Source: Diplonema japonicum (taxonomy: Eukaryota; Euglenozoa; Diplonemea; Diplonemida; Diplonemidae). From it: DNA of 64,000 bases. The stretch spans positions 1-64,000 of the forward strand of contig OZ025658.1 in the NCBI GenBank assembly GCA_964019335.1, written 5' to 3'. The number at the start of each line of letters is the position of its first letter. The first letter of the stretch is position 1. Shown here one piece after another: positions 52,608-61,017 of the stretch. The notes beneath the pieces were generated by a model. That model ran no database searches. It was given only the letters and a program-made list of their open reading frames with translations, and had not been told where the DNA came from. A program made the position numbers and the translations under genes.

Positions 52608-52610
<3 letters not shown>
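51315..52610 (-). CDS. PGK: Phosphoglycerate kinase, glycosomal type (C-terminal SKL)
   Basis: Two exons (52610-51443 and 51403-51315) around a 39-nt intron encode 418 aa. Hallmarks are VLMRVDFNVPVKDG, SHLGRPKG, LLENLRFHKAE, LASYGDLFVSDAFGTAHR, AIIGGAKVSDKI, IWNGPVGVFE and GGGDSAAAAEKSG, then HISTG joined to GGASLELMEGKTLPG. It interconverts 1,3-bisphosphoglycerate and 3-phosphoglycerate with ADP/ATP. Wording throughout is closest to kinetoplastid PGKs (for example YGD, DSATMTGIP-like MTGIP, EIDYF). The last residues KPIASKL form a PTS1, predicting glycosomal import. The intron length is a multiple of three, so an unspliced message would stay open with a 13-residue insertion. The ATG directly abuts a 36-A leader. 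Confidence 0.95.
51404..51442 (-). other. Near-homopolymeric PGK intron
   Basis: 39 nt on the coding strand: G, nine T, eight G, AAG and a run of A ending in G. It carries GT and AG but no other splicing element and lies in the glycine-rich ATP-binding segment, where the PGK family shows no insertion. Confidence 0.85.

Positions 52611-52646
<36 letters not shown>
52611..52646 (-). promoter_or_regulatory. 36-nt poly(A) leader immediately before the PGK start codon
   Basis: Coding-strand A36 ends exactly at the ATG. A-runs also precede the EF-hand gene (A24, then GA), the 232-aa hypothetical protein and the EF-P-like gene, so A-rich 5' leaders look common here. Confidence 0.7.
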
Positions 52647-52647
<1 letters not shown>

Positions 52648-52769
52648 TTGGCGTGTAGGCTCTTTTTTTTTTCTTGTTGTTCATTATTAATGGAGGGTTC
52701 AAAAATATTTAAAAAAAAATGGGGGAGATGAAGAAAGAAAAGGGAGAAAAAAAAAAAAACAATGTACAT

Positions 52770-52814
<45 letters not shown>

Positions 52815-52971
52815 TCCCGTAGTTTCTATTAAAAATCTTTTTTTTTTTTCGTTCTGTTTTTTTTTCTTTCCTCCTCTTTGGGGGAGATATCTAAAAAAAT
52901 GTGAGGGTGGGGGGGGGAGAAAAAAAAGAAAAAACCCATACTACTTCTAATTATTTCCCTTATCCCCCCCA

Positions 52972-53832
52972 TCAATCATCAAAATGATTATAGTAGTAAC
53001 GGAACTCTTCGCGAAGTCGGTTGGCGTTCATCGCCTCAAAGCTATCCGCCGCAGCCTTTCTCTTGTACACCACCGAGGACGTTCGATCCGGGGGACCACC
53101 ACCACCACCACCACCACCACCCCGCTTAGGTGTTGCAGCACGGTTAGTAGATCCAGACGGCCGTCCGGCGGACCGTGACCTGGGTGCTGTAGGTGTGCCT
53201 CCTCTCCGTGAAACGGGAGCTGCTGCGCCCCGCGGTTTGCTTTCTTTAAGAGCGGCGTTTTCCATTTGAAGGCTTTTGATCTCTTTTGCAAGAATGAGGA
53301 TTTGTGTTTCTTGCGCGTCATTCTTCACCTCTAAATCTTCGATCCTCTCCCTGGCCGCCTCCATGTCGTGCCCGTGCCTAGGAGGGGACTGGTTTTTCGG
53401 GTGGTGTGGGTGTGGGTGCGACGAGACTGACGCACTTCGCTGAGGCGACTCGACCATCTTCACTTTCCATGGTACCTTCGACACCAGCTTGTCCCTGCTG
53501 TACACTGCCTCGTACATCATCTTGTTCTCCCATATCACCCCTCTTCCGTGCTTCATCGATTTTTCAAACCCACCCTGGTACATGTCCCCGTTGGCGTAGT
53601 AGTAGATGCCGAACTTTCTGTTTGCGTCTTCCCACTCCCCGACGAAGCGGTCCTTCGTGTCGCTCTCCACGAATTCGCCCCAACCGTTCATCTTCCCATT
53701 CGACCAGTGGCCTTCGTATATCTTGCCGTTGGCAAAGCTGTATTTCCCCCACCCGCTTTTCATGCCGTCCGTCCCGACCTGGCCTTCAAACTTGTCGCCA
53801 TTGGGATAGGTCTCTACGACCGTCGTCGTCAT
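52972..53832 (-). CDS. MORN-repeat protein
   Basis: Single-exon frame of 286 aa. Residues ~8-110 hold four MORN units (YPNGDKFEGQVGTDGMKSGWG, then YEGHWSNGKMNGWGEF, FVGEWEDANRKFGIYYYANG, YQGGFEKSMKHGRGVIW). After a Ser/His/Pro-rich linker comes a coiled coil (~165-205, IEDLEVKNDAQETQILILAK). A basic Gly/Pro/Arg-rich stretch with a poly-Gly run encoded by a GGT repeat follows, and a conserved-looking end REEFRYYYNHFDD. MORN repeats bind phosphoinositide-rich membranes or act as rulers in flagellar and cytoskeletal structures. The gene is 72 nt from the DHHC stop upstream. Its partner is unknown. Confidence 0.88.
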   Translation of the reverse strand: MTTTVVETYPNGDKFEGQVGTDGMKSGWGKYSFANGKIYEGHWSNGKMNGWGEFVESDTKDRFVGEWEDANRKFGIYYYANGDMYQGGFEKSMKHGRGVIWENKMMYEAVYSRDKLVSKVPWKVKMVESPQRSASVSSHPHPHHPKNQSPPRHGHDMEAARERIEDLEVKNDAQETQILILAKEIKSLQMENAALKESKPRGAAAPVSRRGGTPTAPRSRSAGRPSGSTNRAATPKRGGGGGGGGGPPDRTSSVVYKRKAAADSFEAMNANRLREEFRYYYNHFDD

Positions 53833-53904
53833 GTTTCACCTCCCCTCCCCCTCTGTTTGGTTTTATGTGGTTTTTTTGCTGTTTTTTTTCTTTGTTATGA
53901 AAAA

Positions 53905-54753
53905 CTACGACAGAAGTCTTGGTTGTGGCTTGATGTTGCTTGGTGGGATAGGGCCGAACAACTTACGCTGCCACACGGAGAACTTCTCACACAGTGTGTG
54001 CTTGGGGGCCGTGGTGGCGTTGGAAGGCCTGCCCGTGAGGATTTCCTTGCTCGTCTGGTCGGACCACGTCAGGAAGCAGTAGTAACTGCCGAACGAAAGG
54101 AGCGAGGTCCCGATGGCGAAGGTGTAGAAGAGCATCATGGCGCGGCCGATGGTGCCAAGGGAGGGGTTCTTCCCGAACTTCTTGTTCCGCCACTGCTCCG
54201 CGATGTCTACGGCTGTCCAGGCAAAGCACCACGCAGCAAGGAGCGTAGTTTCCCACAGGAACAGCGCAAAGAAACGATAATTGCGCTTTCCAACACACGC
54301 TCCTACTATACCACAGTGGTGGTCAAAGTCTTCGACGCAGAACCCACACATCGAGCAGTGAGAGGCACGAGGCGGGCGGTGCATGCTACACGTGCGGCAC
54401 CATTTCAAAACTGTGATCTCACCGTTTTCCCTTAAAACCAAGTCGTCTTTAGGCCCATCAGGGTCCGCAGCCTTCATGGGTACGATCCCAGGGTCCATGA
54501 AGGACGTGGTCGTCACCAAGCCAAGCGACGTAGCGGTAAGAACCCCTGTCACCCACTGCGCCCATGTTGGGACGATCCCAATGAACATTACAGACGGGAC
54601 TAATATAAACAACCACACCATTACGAGCATGTACCAATCCCTGCCTAGTTTGCAGAACCCGTTTAGAAGGGGTGTTGTGTGGCCCCATGGAGAGACGGTG
54701 CTGTCGCCGATGGCCACTGACGCGTGCTCATTAGCAGCAGTTTGCCGGAGCAT
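53905..54753 (-). CDS. DHHC palmitoyltransferase
   Basis: Single-exon frame of 282 aa. Two hydrophobic segments (WYMLVMVWLFILVPSVMFIG; WVTGVLTATSLGLV) precede DPGIVP. The DHHC cysteine-rich domain follows: WCRTCSMHRPPRASHCSMCG, then FDHHCGIVGACVGKRNYRF. Two more membrane segments (FALFLWETTLLAAWCFAWTA; LFYTFAIGTSLLSFGSYYCF) and a cytosolic tail complete the protein. The DHHC cysteine forms the acyl-enzyme that transfers palmitate to substrate cysteines at Golgi or plasma membrane. The start at 54,753 follows CCTAAG and a pyrimidine tract; an in-frame ATG at 54,819 lies inside the upstream gene's stop region and is disfavoured. Only 62 nt separate it from the CCDC174-like gene, too short for a separate promoter. 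Confidence 0.92.
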   Translation of the reverse strand: MLRQTAANEHASVAIGDSTVSPWGHTTPLLNGFCKLGRDWYMLVMVWLFILVPSVMFIGIVPTWAQWVTGVLTATSLGLVTTTSFMDPGIVPMKAADPDGPKDDLVLRENGEITVLKWCRTCSMHRPPRASHCSMCGFCVEDFDHHCGIVGACVGKRNYRFFALFLWETTLLAAWCFAWTAVDIAEQWRNKKFGKNPSLGTIGRAMMLFYTFAIGTSLLSFGSYYCFLTWSDQTSKEILTGRPSNATTAPKHTLCEKFSVWQRKLFGPIPPSNIKPQPRLLS

Positions 54754-54815
54754 TTGGTGTGACCTTAGGGAGTTGTTTTTTGAGGGGGGAGGAGGGAAAA
54801 TCTTATATATTATAT

Positions 54816-55469
54816 TCATTCATGTTGCTGCTCGCGCTTAGTCACGAGTTGCCGTTCTCTTCTCACCTTTACAAGCTCGATTCGCTCCTCGAGTCGTTTG
54901 CGCTTTGCCTTGCGTAGTTGCTTCACCTTGGAGCGTGCCCGCTTCGTCTCTTTGCTTATCTCGTTCATAAGTCGTATCCGGTCTTCTTTTGCGATTTCAG
55001 CAGCGGTTTCATCCTCCACAGTCACCTCCCATATCTTCCGTTCATGTTGCATAGCGGTGTCACGGGAGTATCCCATGCTGCCTCTGCCTTGCCCGTACAG
55101 TGACTCTTCGTAGATCTTCATTTCGAAATCGATGGCCGACTCTTCCATTTGTTTGTCGGATAGCTTCACGGCGCCCTTTCTTAGCTGTTCGTACAAGTCC
55201 GCCTTCATCTGAAGCCTGCCCTCCACGTCCTTTACCTTTTCCATGGTTTCGGCGTCGTTCCGCATTCTCCTTTCGATGCCCGGGTTTTTCATGAAGTCGT
55301 CAAGGTTTTTTCCCTTTGCGGTGTCATGTTTCACGGTTTTATCCTTCCCTTCTTGTTCTGCTTTGGCAAGTGCTGCACGCAGTTCCACTGCATTTGTCTG
55401 GCTCAGTCCTTCTATCTTCTCGCTGCGTGTAGGCAGTATGGATGTCCCAGATATCCAACCTAACGACAT
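54816..55469 (-). CDS. CCDC174-like nuclear coiled-coil protein
   Basis: Single-exon frame of 217 aa, almost entirely charged helix. It begins MSLGWISGTSILPTRSEKIE, then LSQTNAVELRAALAKAEQEG. The middle NPGIERRMRNDAETMEK followed by KADLYEQLRKGAVKL, and later ESAIDFEMKIYEE, resemble CCDC174, an exon-junction-complex-associated nuclear protein (family with LEAKAKLYDKM-type motifs and a conserved VDFxxK segment). The C-terminus is a continuous Lys/Arg/Glu helix. The similarity is from pattern memory and is moderate; a splicing role is inferred. It is flanked by gene spacings of 62 and 97 nt, consistent with one polycistronic unit. Confidence 0.6.
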   Translation of the reverse strand: MSLGWISGTSILPTRSEKIEGLSQTNAVELRAALAKAEQEGKDKTVKHDTAKGKNLDDFMKNPGIERRMRNDAETMEKVKDVEGRLQMKADLYEQLRKGAVKLSDKQMEESAIDFEMKIYEESLYGQGRGSMGYSRDTAMQHERKIWEVTVEDETAAEIAKEDRIRLMNEISKETKRARSKVKQLRKAKRKRLEERIELVKVRRERQLVTKREQQHE

Positions 55470-55566
55470 CTTTTTTCTTTTCTCTCCACTTTTTTCTTAA
55501 ACCTTTATTGGATATAAATAAAATTGAAGGGGTGGGGTGAGGTGAGGAGAAAAAAACATGACACTA

Positions 55567-56123
55567 CTAACGTCTTCTCTTGACAAAGGGTTTTGACTTT
55601 GTAGCTTTGATCCCAGAGTGGATCTCCGCCTCTAAGGAGGCGGCTTCTGTGAAGAATTTCATGGCCTTGATCTTTTCACCGGATTTTTCCAATTCCTCCG
55701 CCTTGGCGCGGAGTTCCTTCAGTTTTGCTTCTTTGTTGGTGGAAGCGTTCTCGCGTTGTGCCTTCTCCGCCGCAAAAACACATTCTTTGCATTTCTGTAG
55801 GTTTTTCCCCACTACGTCTTTTCTTAGTTGCTTGTTGGAATACGCCCCGCTTGGCTGTTCCTTTTTGCAGATGCTGCACACCAGGGCTTCCCCCTCCGCA
55901 GACTCATTTACCTCCCTGGCCTTGGCCTCTTCTTTCTGTAGCGTGCATTTCTTGCAGGTAATTGGTGCCTTGTCATCTGCTTGCCAGGCTTCTACCATCT
56001 TTCTTGAAAACTCTCCTGCTACGAGCCTCTGGTAGGGGGGTGGGGAATATTTTGGCATACCTTCCGTTCACACGGCCCGGAGCAGTTGAACATTCCCGCC
56101 CTTCCCTCTGATAAGCCTGACAT
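55567..56123 (-). CDS. Tandem Stc1-like zinc-binding protein
   Basis: Two exons (56123-56061 and 56028-55567) with a 32-nt intron (donor GTATGCC, acceptor ACCAG), the shortest in the window, encode 174 aa. Exon 1 supplies FNCSGPCERK; after splicing the text runs on to RLVAGEFSRKM and ITCKKCTLQKEE, so a CxxxC/CxxC zinc site forms only when the intron is removed. A second copy follows: VCSICKKEQPSGAYSNKQLR with CKECVFAAEKAQR. This Cys pair, FSxxxL/M, Cys pair arrangement is that of the Stc1 domain, known from fission-yeast heterochromatin RNAi. The C-terminal third is a Lys/Glu helix ending KPFVKRRR. Function here is unknown; a nucleic-acid or chromatin adaptor is possible. An unspliced reading would start at an internal ATG and lose the first Cys pair. 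Confidence 0.75.
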
Positions 56124-56364
56124 TTTACCCCCCTTTTTTTTTCCTTCTTTTTTTTACTGTTTGTGTCTTTATGTAATTCCGTGGGTTCCCCTTTGCAATC
56201 TAATTGCACGTGTAGGGGAAAAAAGGTAGTCCGATTAATAGCCACCCTTGTGAAGCTTCGCCCCGAAGCCTCCCAAGTCCAGTGCAGATTACTTGTATGA
56301 AAAGGAAAGGCGATGTTTAAGGGCAAATCCCACTCGAGGACCACCCTTAGGGGGGGGTGGGGGT

Positions 56365-57372
56365 CTATCTCTTGATGCTTCCTTTTTGGAGCCTCGCTTT
56401 CGTTCCGATGGCGGATACCAGTGTCTTTCGCAGACGGTTGATGCGGTCCTTCTTCAGGTTGGTCTTCAGCTCTCTTAGCCTGTCCTGGGTTTCTCGTGAG
56501 GCGAAGATCGGTCTCCTTGCAAAGCCTATCGCCGCCTTCCCTCCTATTGCCATGAGGGACTTCACTCTCGTTTTGTTCTTCGCCGGGAAAGGCCTTTTCC
56601 TTCCTTGTAATGCGCACCTGTCGTTCACCTTTTGGATCAGTTTCTTGATCCTTCGCGCCTTTTCATCCTGCGTCATTCCCAGCGATCTTCGTGTCGTCGC
56701 TTCGAAGTCTAGGGCTAACTCCACCGCCGTCACCTCCGACGTCGTGTCTTCTTTAACCCATCTTAGCTCCGACATCCATTTCAACAGCGACTCCGCGTAC
56801 ATCCGCAGTATCCCACTTGTCGTCCCGAGCTGTTCCAACGTCGGCGTCAAGTGCTTTACTCCTACCACTTTCCGTTCCCACGGCAGTTCTCCTCCAAAAT
56901 CCTCCACTTGGATCAGTTCTTCATCTCGTTTTGCTACTATCATCGCCAGGTACCTCTGCAACCTCTCCAGGTGTGCAAATCCGTGCCCCCTCGGCAAGAT
57001 CCCGTGCAGTTCCAGGCAGAGAGGCCAGCCCGACCTGTCGCGTAGCGGTTCCAACCCGTCCCTCGCCAGCTCTCCCAGCGCAAGTGGGCATTCGTACAGC
57101 TGGTGCCGTAGCAGCGTCACTGTGTTCTGGTGTACTGCTGTGCATATGTCGCATCTATAATTCTGAGGAAGCATTGTCTCTCCGGGTGGTCTCCCGTCCT
57201 CTCTTTTCAAGTCATCATTGTCCGGTTCCTCTTCCTCACTTGCCGGGTCGAGCGGAACGGTTTTCGGTCCCGCACTGGCGTGTGGGCTTATGTAGGGGAC
57301 TGCTCCTGCTATGATCCTCCTGATCTGGTAGGCTACCACCGGATCCCTCTCCTCCTTCCAAGGAAAAGAAAA
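56365..57372 (-). mobile_element. 5'-truncated non-LTR retrotransposon, C-terminal ORF fragment
   Basis: An open minus-strand frame of ~335 codons has no start of its own. A zinc knuckle CDICTAVHQNTVTLLRHQLYEC is followed by WPLCLELHGILPRG, KWMSELRWVKED with VTAVELALDFEATTR, and KSLMAIGGKAAIGFARRPIF. This is the usual tail order (Cys/His finger, LxLHGIxP, SWLELALDFE-like, RPxF) of protist LINE-type reverse transcriptase polyproteins, in particular dinoflagellate ones as I recall them. The reverse transcriptase domain itself is absent, which fits 5' truncation on insertion. The A-rich block at about 56,140-56,165 on the minus strand could be its poly(A) tail. Retroelement identity is inferred from motifs. 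Confidence 0.6.
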
Positions 57373-58450
57373 AAAAGAGGGGCAGGCTTTATAAAGGTAG
57401 GAGAAAAAAAAAAGAGAAAGGGATGACATGGCGGGGGAGAAGAGTGGGGGGTTAAAAAATTGTGTCTCGCCCCCCCCCCCCCCCCCCCACTTAGAGTTGT
57501 GTAAATAAGAAAAGAGAAAAGAAAAAAAAAAGAGACATTTAAAAGAAAGGAAAAAGAAAGAAAATTCAAAAGAGGGAGGGAAAAAAAAAACTTTTTATGA
57601 TACAGGACAGCTGGAGTCAGATAAAAATTAAAAAAAAGAAAAGTAAGTGTACGGGCAAACATTATTTATTTGAAACAGAAAACTTTTTTTTCAGCAGGTT
57701 TTTTTTTTTGGGGGGCTGCTTTGAGTAGTCAGCGCGAAGTCTGATGGGGGGGGGGGGGGGGGTTTTCAGTACCACCGGGTGCTTGCGCTCACAGCTAGTT
57801 TTTTAATCTTGACAACAGGAATTGTTCTTTAAAAAAAAACTTAGACTTGGCGCGATAACTTCCTTAACTACCTACTCATTGCGCTGCCAAAACATCCTTT
57901 TTTTCTTTTCTTTTTCTTTTATACAGTCAAGAGAATTGTTTTGTGTGTGTGTGTGTGTGTTTTTCCCCCTTTCTTTTTTCGAAATAGAAAAAAGAGACGG
58001 GTATTTGTTGTCGCAAAGTCGGTTTTAGCCTGTGCAGAAAGGTTAAGCCGAACAAAGCTGCCTCGACTCTTTTTTAGCAATTCATTTACAATTTACTGTT
58101 TTTTTTTTTCCTTGCAAAAAAAAGAAAAAGAGAGGCAAAAGTGTGTGTATTTTTAATATGGGTTTCTTGGGGGACCCCCCCCCCCCCCCCCCCCCCCCCC
58201 CTCCCGAAGGCGAATAAAATTGTGTTGGAATCTCACTAATAAACAAGAAAGAGCAGGCAAGTATTTTTAGTTTTGTTCTGCGCAATATTCTTCTACTAAA
58301 CCGGCTCCAACACCATTGTTGCACTGAAAGGGTCATGCAGCTCTTCTGAGAGGTCAAAAAAAGAAAAGGAGGTGAAATTATGAGGCAAAAAAAAAAAAAA
58401 ATATATGAGTTAAAGGAAGTCTTTGTGAGACGCCCCCTTGTTCTCATGCT
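57373..58450. other. Simple-sequence region between retroelement fragments
   Basis: Poly-C (57,471-57,488), poly-G (57,747-57,762), poly-C (58,177-58,201), a (GT)n at 57,941-57,959 and A/T tracts. No gene. Confidence 0.65.
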
Positions 58451-58695
58451 CTACCTGCACCTATCCCCCTTCAGCAGCGGTTTCTCCTTCTTCGGTGGTC
58501 GTGCCGGCCTCCTCCCCAGCTTGGCTACTTTTTCCCTTCTTTCCTTTGCCCATTGCTTCCCCAGCTCCTCCAGGTCGTACTTGGTCTTCGTTGATGCAAA
58601 GATTGCTCTTCTACTCCACCCGATCGCCGCCTTCGTCCCTCCGATTGATCGCAGCGTATGTACTCTCTTGCATGGTTCAGCAGGGAAGGCCCTCC
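58451..58695 (-). mobile_element. Second retrotransposon C-terminal fragment
   Basis: About 80 minus-strand codons (VHTLRSIGGTKAAIGWSRRA, IFASTKTKYDLEEL) align with the end of the fragment at 56,365-57,372 (KSLMAIGGKAAIGFARRPIF, ASRETQDRLREL). The two differ at many positions, so they are diverged members of one family, not a recent duplication. Confidence 0.6.
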
Positions 58696-59232
58696 CAAAA
58701 AAAGAAAAAAAAAAAAAAGAGAGTGATCTAGATAAGAACGAGTGAGTAGGTATCTCACAAATAAAACAAAAGAGAGAAAGGACAAGCAAAGCACAGCCGT
58801 CTAGAAGTTGAAAACTCCAAAACCATGCTTTTTTTTTCTTTTTTTTTTTCTTTTTTGCTGGACGACAAGCTGAGAGGAAGAGAGAGGAAGTATGACGGAG
58901 GGGGCTCCAAACATTGGGGCAAAAAAAAAAAAAAAAAAAAGGATACAGCTCCTGACACCAAAGTACATTTTCTTTTTCGAAGAAGGGAAAAAAAAAAAAA
59001 AAAAACACCTGATTAGTCGTAGGGTCGTAGGGTATAAACCATTTTTCTCAAGAATAAGCTTTTTTTCCCCCCCTTCCTTCTTTCTTTTTCTTTTCTCAAA
59101 AATACGTTTCTTTCTTTTCTCTTTGGGTCCAGAGCAGATTGTTTCTTCTTCTTTCTTTTCTTTCTTTTTTTTTTTTGCCCCCGATGAAAAAAGTTCTTTT
59201 TCCTTAATGGAGTCTCCCACGATGTTAATACT
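58696..59232. other. Low-complexity spacer
   Basis: A/T tracts and Lys/Phe-encoding simple sequence; no gene recognised. Confidence 0.65.
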
Positions 59233-59250
59233 GGGGGGGGGGGGGGGGGG

Positions 59251-59290
<40 letters not shown>
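59233..59290. repeat. Composite microsatellite poly(G)-(AG)n
   Basis: A run of about 21 G is followed directly by about 18 AG dinucleotides. Same order and orientation as at 11,761-11,810. Confidence 0.9.
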
Positions 59291-59294
<4 letters not shown>

Positions 59295-59336
59295 GACGGG
59301 AAGGGGTTTCAATGTTCAATGCAGTAGAGTTTTTCA

Positions 59337-60341
59337 TCAGTCCCCACCTCCCACATGATGCTCAATAAAATGCGTGATCCTCCCTATAGCGTAACGCGCC
59401 TCAGGGAAAAGCCCCGGAAAGCAAGGAAACACATGACACATATTCCTGGCAATCCACAACTTCGTGGCCACACCAGCCTTCTCCGCCTTCTTGGCAGCCC
59501 TCAACGAGTCATCCAGAAGGATCTCATGGCTACCCACAATGAAGTACAAAGGCGGCAACCCTTCAAAAGACCCGTACAGGCTGCTATAGGTAGGGTTGCT
59601 CTCGACACCGTTGCTGACAATGGACGCCACATAGTGCATCATCTCCGTGTTTAAGATACAATCCTTGTGCTCGTTGTCCCTGTAGAACTCTGTGGGGCTC
59701 ATAGTAACGTCTGTCCATGGTGACAGCAGAACAGCGGAAGAAGGGACCTTCCCACCATGCTTGACAATGGACTGAAGCACCAACAACACCATTCCACCAC
59801 CTGCAGAGTCGCCGGTGATTGATATGTTCTTTGGGTCCACACCATCGATGTCAACTATGTGGTTGTAGACCCTGAGGCAGTCGTACTTCCCAGCGGGCAT
59901 TTTGTGTTCTGGTGCTAGGCGGTAGTCGATAGAGACGACCGTGGCGTCGAGGCTGTCTGATAACTCGTTTAAGTATGGTGTGTAGCATTCGGGTTGGCCG
60001 GACATGAATCCGCCTCCATGGATGTGGATCACCATTCTTTTGTGTTTCTCGTGTCGTCGCACTAGCAGGCATCGTACGCCTGCGATGGTTACGGTTTCGC
60101 CGTTTTTCTTTGGGGTGAGGAGCGCGCGCATTCCCGTCATGAGCAGCCTTGTCGTCATGACGGTCACGATATAGATGTAGGCCGGTTTGTGCGTTCGGAG
60201 CAATCTGTCAAACTCCATGAACTCCTTGCTCGGAGCAGTGCCGTCATACCACGCTTTCTTATCCTTCACCAGCCTTCCCAGGCCCACGTTCAAAACACCG
60301 TAGGCTACCCTGAAGCAGTAGTTCCCGATCGTGAAGATCAT
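59337..60341 (-). CDS. Alpha/beta hydrolase, hormone-sensitive-lipase family
   Basis: Single-exon frame of 334 aa. The oxyanion-hole motif HIHGGGFMSG (residue ~108), the nucleophile elbow TGDSAGGGMV (Ser ~177), the acid in SHEILLDDSL and the His in MCHVFPCFPG form the catalytic set of HSL/arylacetamide deacetylase-type esterases. VSIDYRLAPEHKMPAG is another family signature. It hydrolyses acyl esters of lipids or small molecules. The N-terminal ~75 residues include a hydrophobic helix (AYIYIVTVMTTRLLM) that may associate it with membranes. No signal peptide or PTS1. The closest partner gene is unclear as its flanks are gene-poor. Confidence 0.92.
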   Translation of the reverse strand: MIFTIGNYCFRVAYGVLNVGLGRLVKDKKAWYDGTAPSKEFMEFDRLLRTHKPAYIYIVTVMTTRLLMTGMRALLTPKKNGETVTIAGVRCLLVRRHEKHKRMVIHIHGGGFMSGQPECYTPYLNELSDSLDATVVSIDYRLAPEHKMPAGKYDCLRVYNHIVDIDGVDPKNISITGDSAGGGMVLLVLQSIVKHGGKVPSSAVLLSPWTDVTMSPTEFYRDNEHKDCILNTEMMHYVASIVSNGVESNPTYSSLYGSFEGLPPLYFIVGSHEILLDDSLRAAKKAEKAGVATKLWIARNMCHVFPCFPGLFPEARYAIGRITHFIEHHVGGGD

Positions 60342-60732
60342 TTTTTTTCTTTCTGCTTCTTCAGATAGAGATGCTTAAAAAAGAAGATACTTCAACAGAT
60401 AATAATAAAATCAAAAGCACGAGGGGGGAGGGGGAAGGGTGGAGTGGATGGAATAAAGAAAGATGGTGGATGGGTGGTAGGTGTAGGTAGCCTTATCTAT
60501 CAATATTCCCCTCTTTTATCTTCACTGGAGTACCTGCCGTTCTTTTTTTTTTTTTTTTCTTTTCGCCTTCATTGCCCGTCGTTGCCTTTTTTTTTTCCTT
60601 TTTTTTTTCCCCATTCTCGCAGTCTTTCCTTGTAGAGAAAAGCTGTAAAAAAAAAAAAAAAAAAAAAAAGAGAAGAGAAAAAAGAAAAAAAAACACACCG
60701 CTCACACCCTCTTTTTTTCGCAAAACATTCAC

Positions 60733-60765
<33 letters not shown>

Positions 60766-61017
60766 CTAGAAGAAAAAATATATAAAAAGAATAGACGGAA
60801 AAAAAAAGGGGGGGGGGAACATTGGTCCCCAAAGAAAAGCACAATAAAACAACACACTTTTCTTTTTTTCTGTTTTTGTTTTTGTTTTTATATATTGTCA
60901 GTACTGTTAGTCGACTTTTCTCTTTCTTCCCCCCCTTCCAAATCCCCAAACACTCTTTTCTATCATACACGACCTTTCTTTTTTTTTTTTTTTTTTTTCT
61001 TTCTTGTTGTTTTTGTA
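60342..61017. other. Homopolymer-rich spacer
   Basis: T- and A-runs of up to 32 nt; no gene. Confidence 0.7.

Noticed and set aside
54754..54819. N-terminal extension of the DHHC protein (MNIIYKIFPPPPS)
   Set aside because: Translates a pyrimidine tract between the upstream stop and the likely splice acceptor; start at 54,753 preferred.
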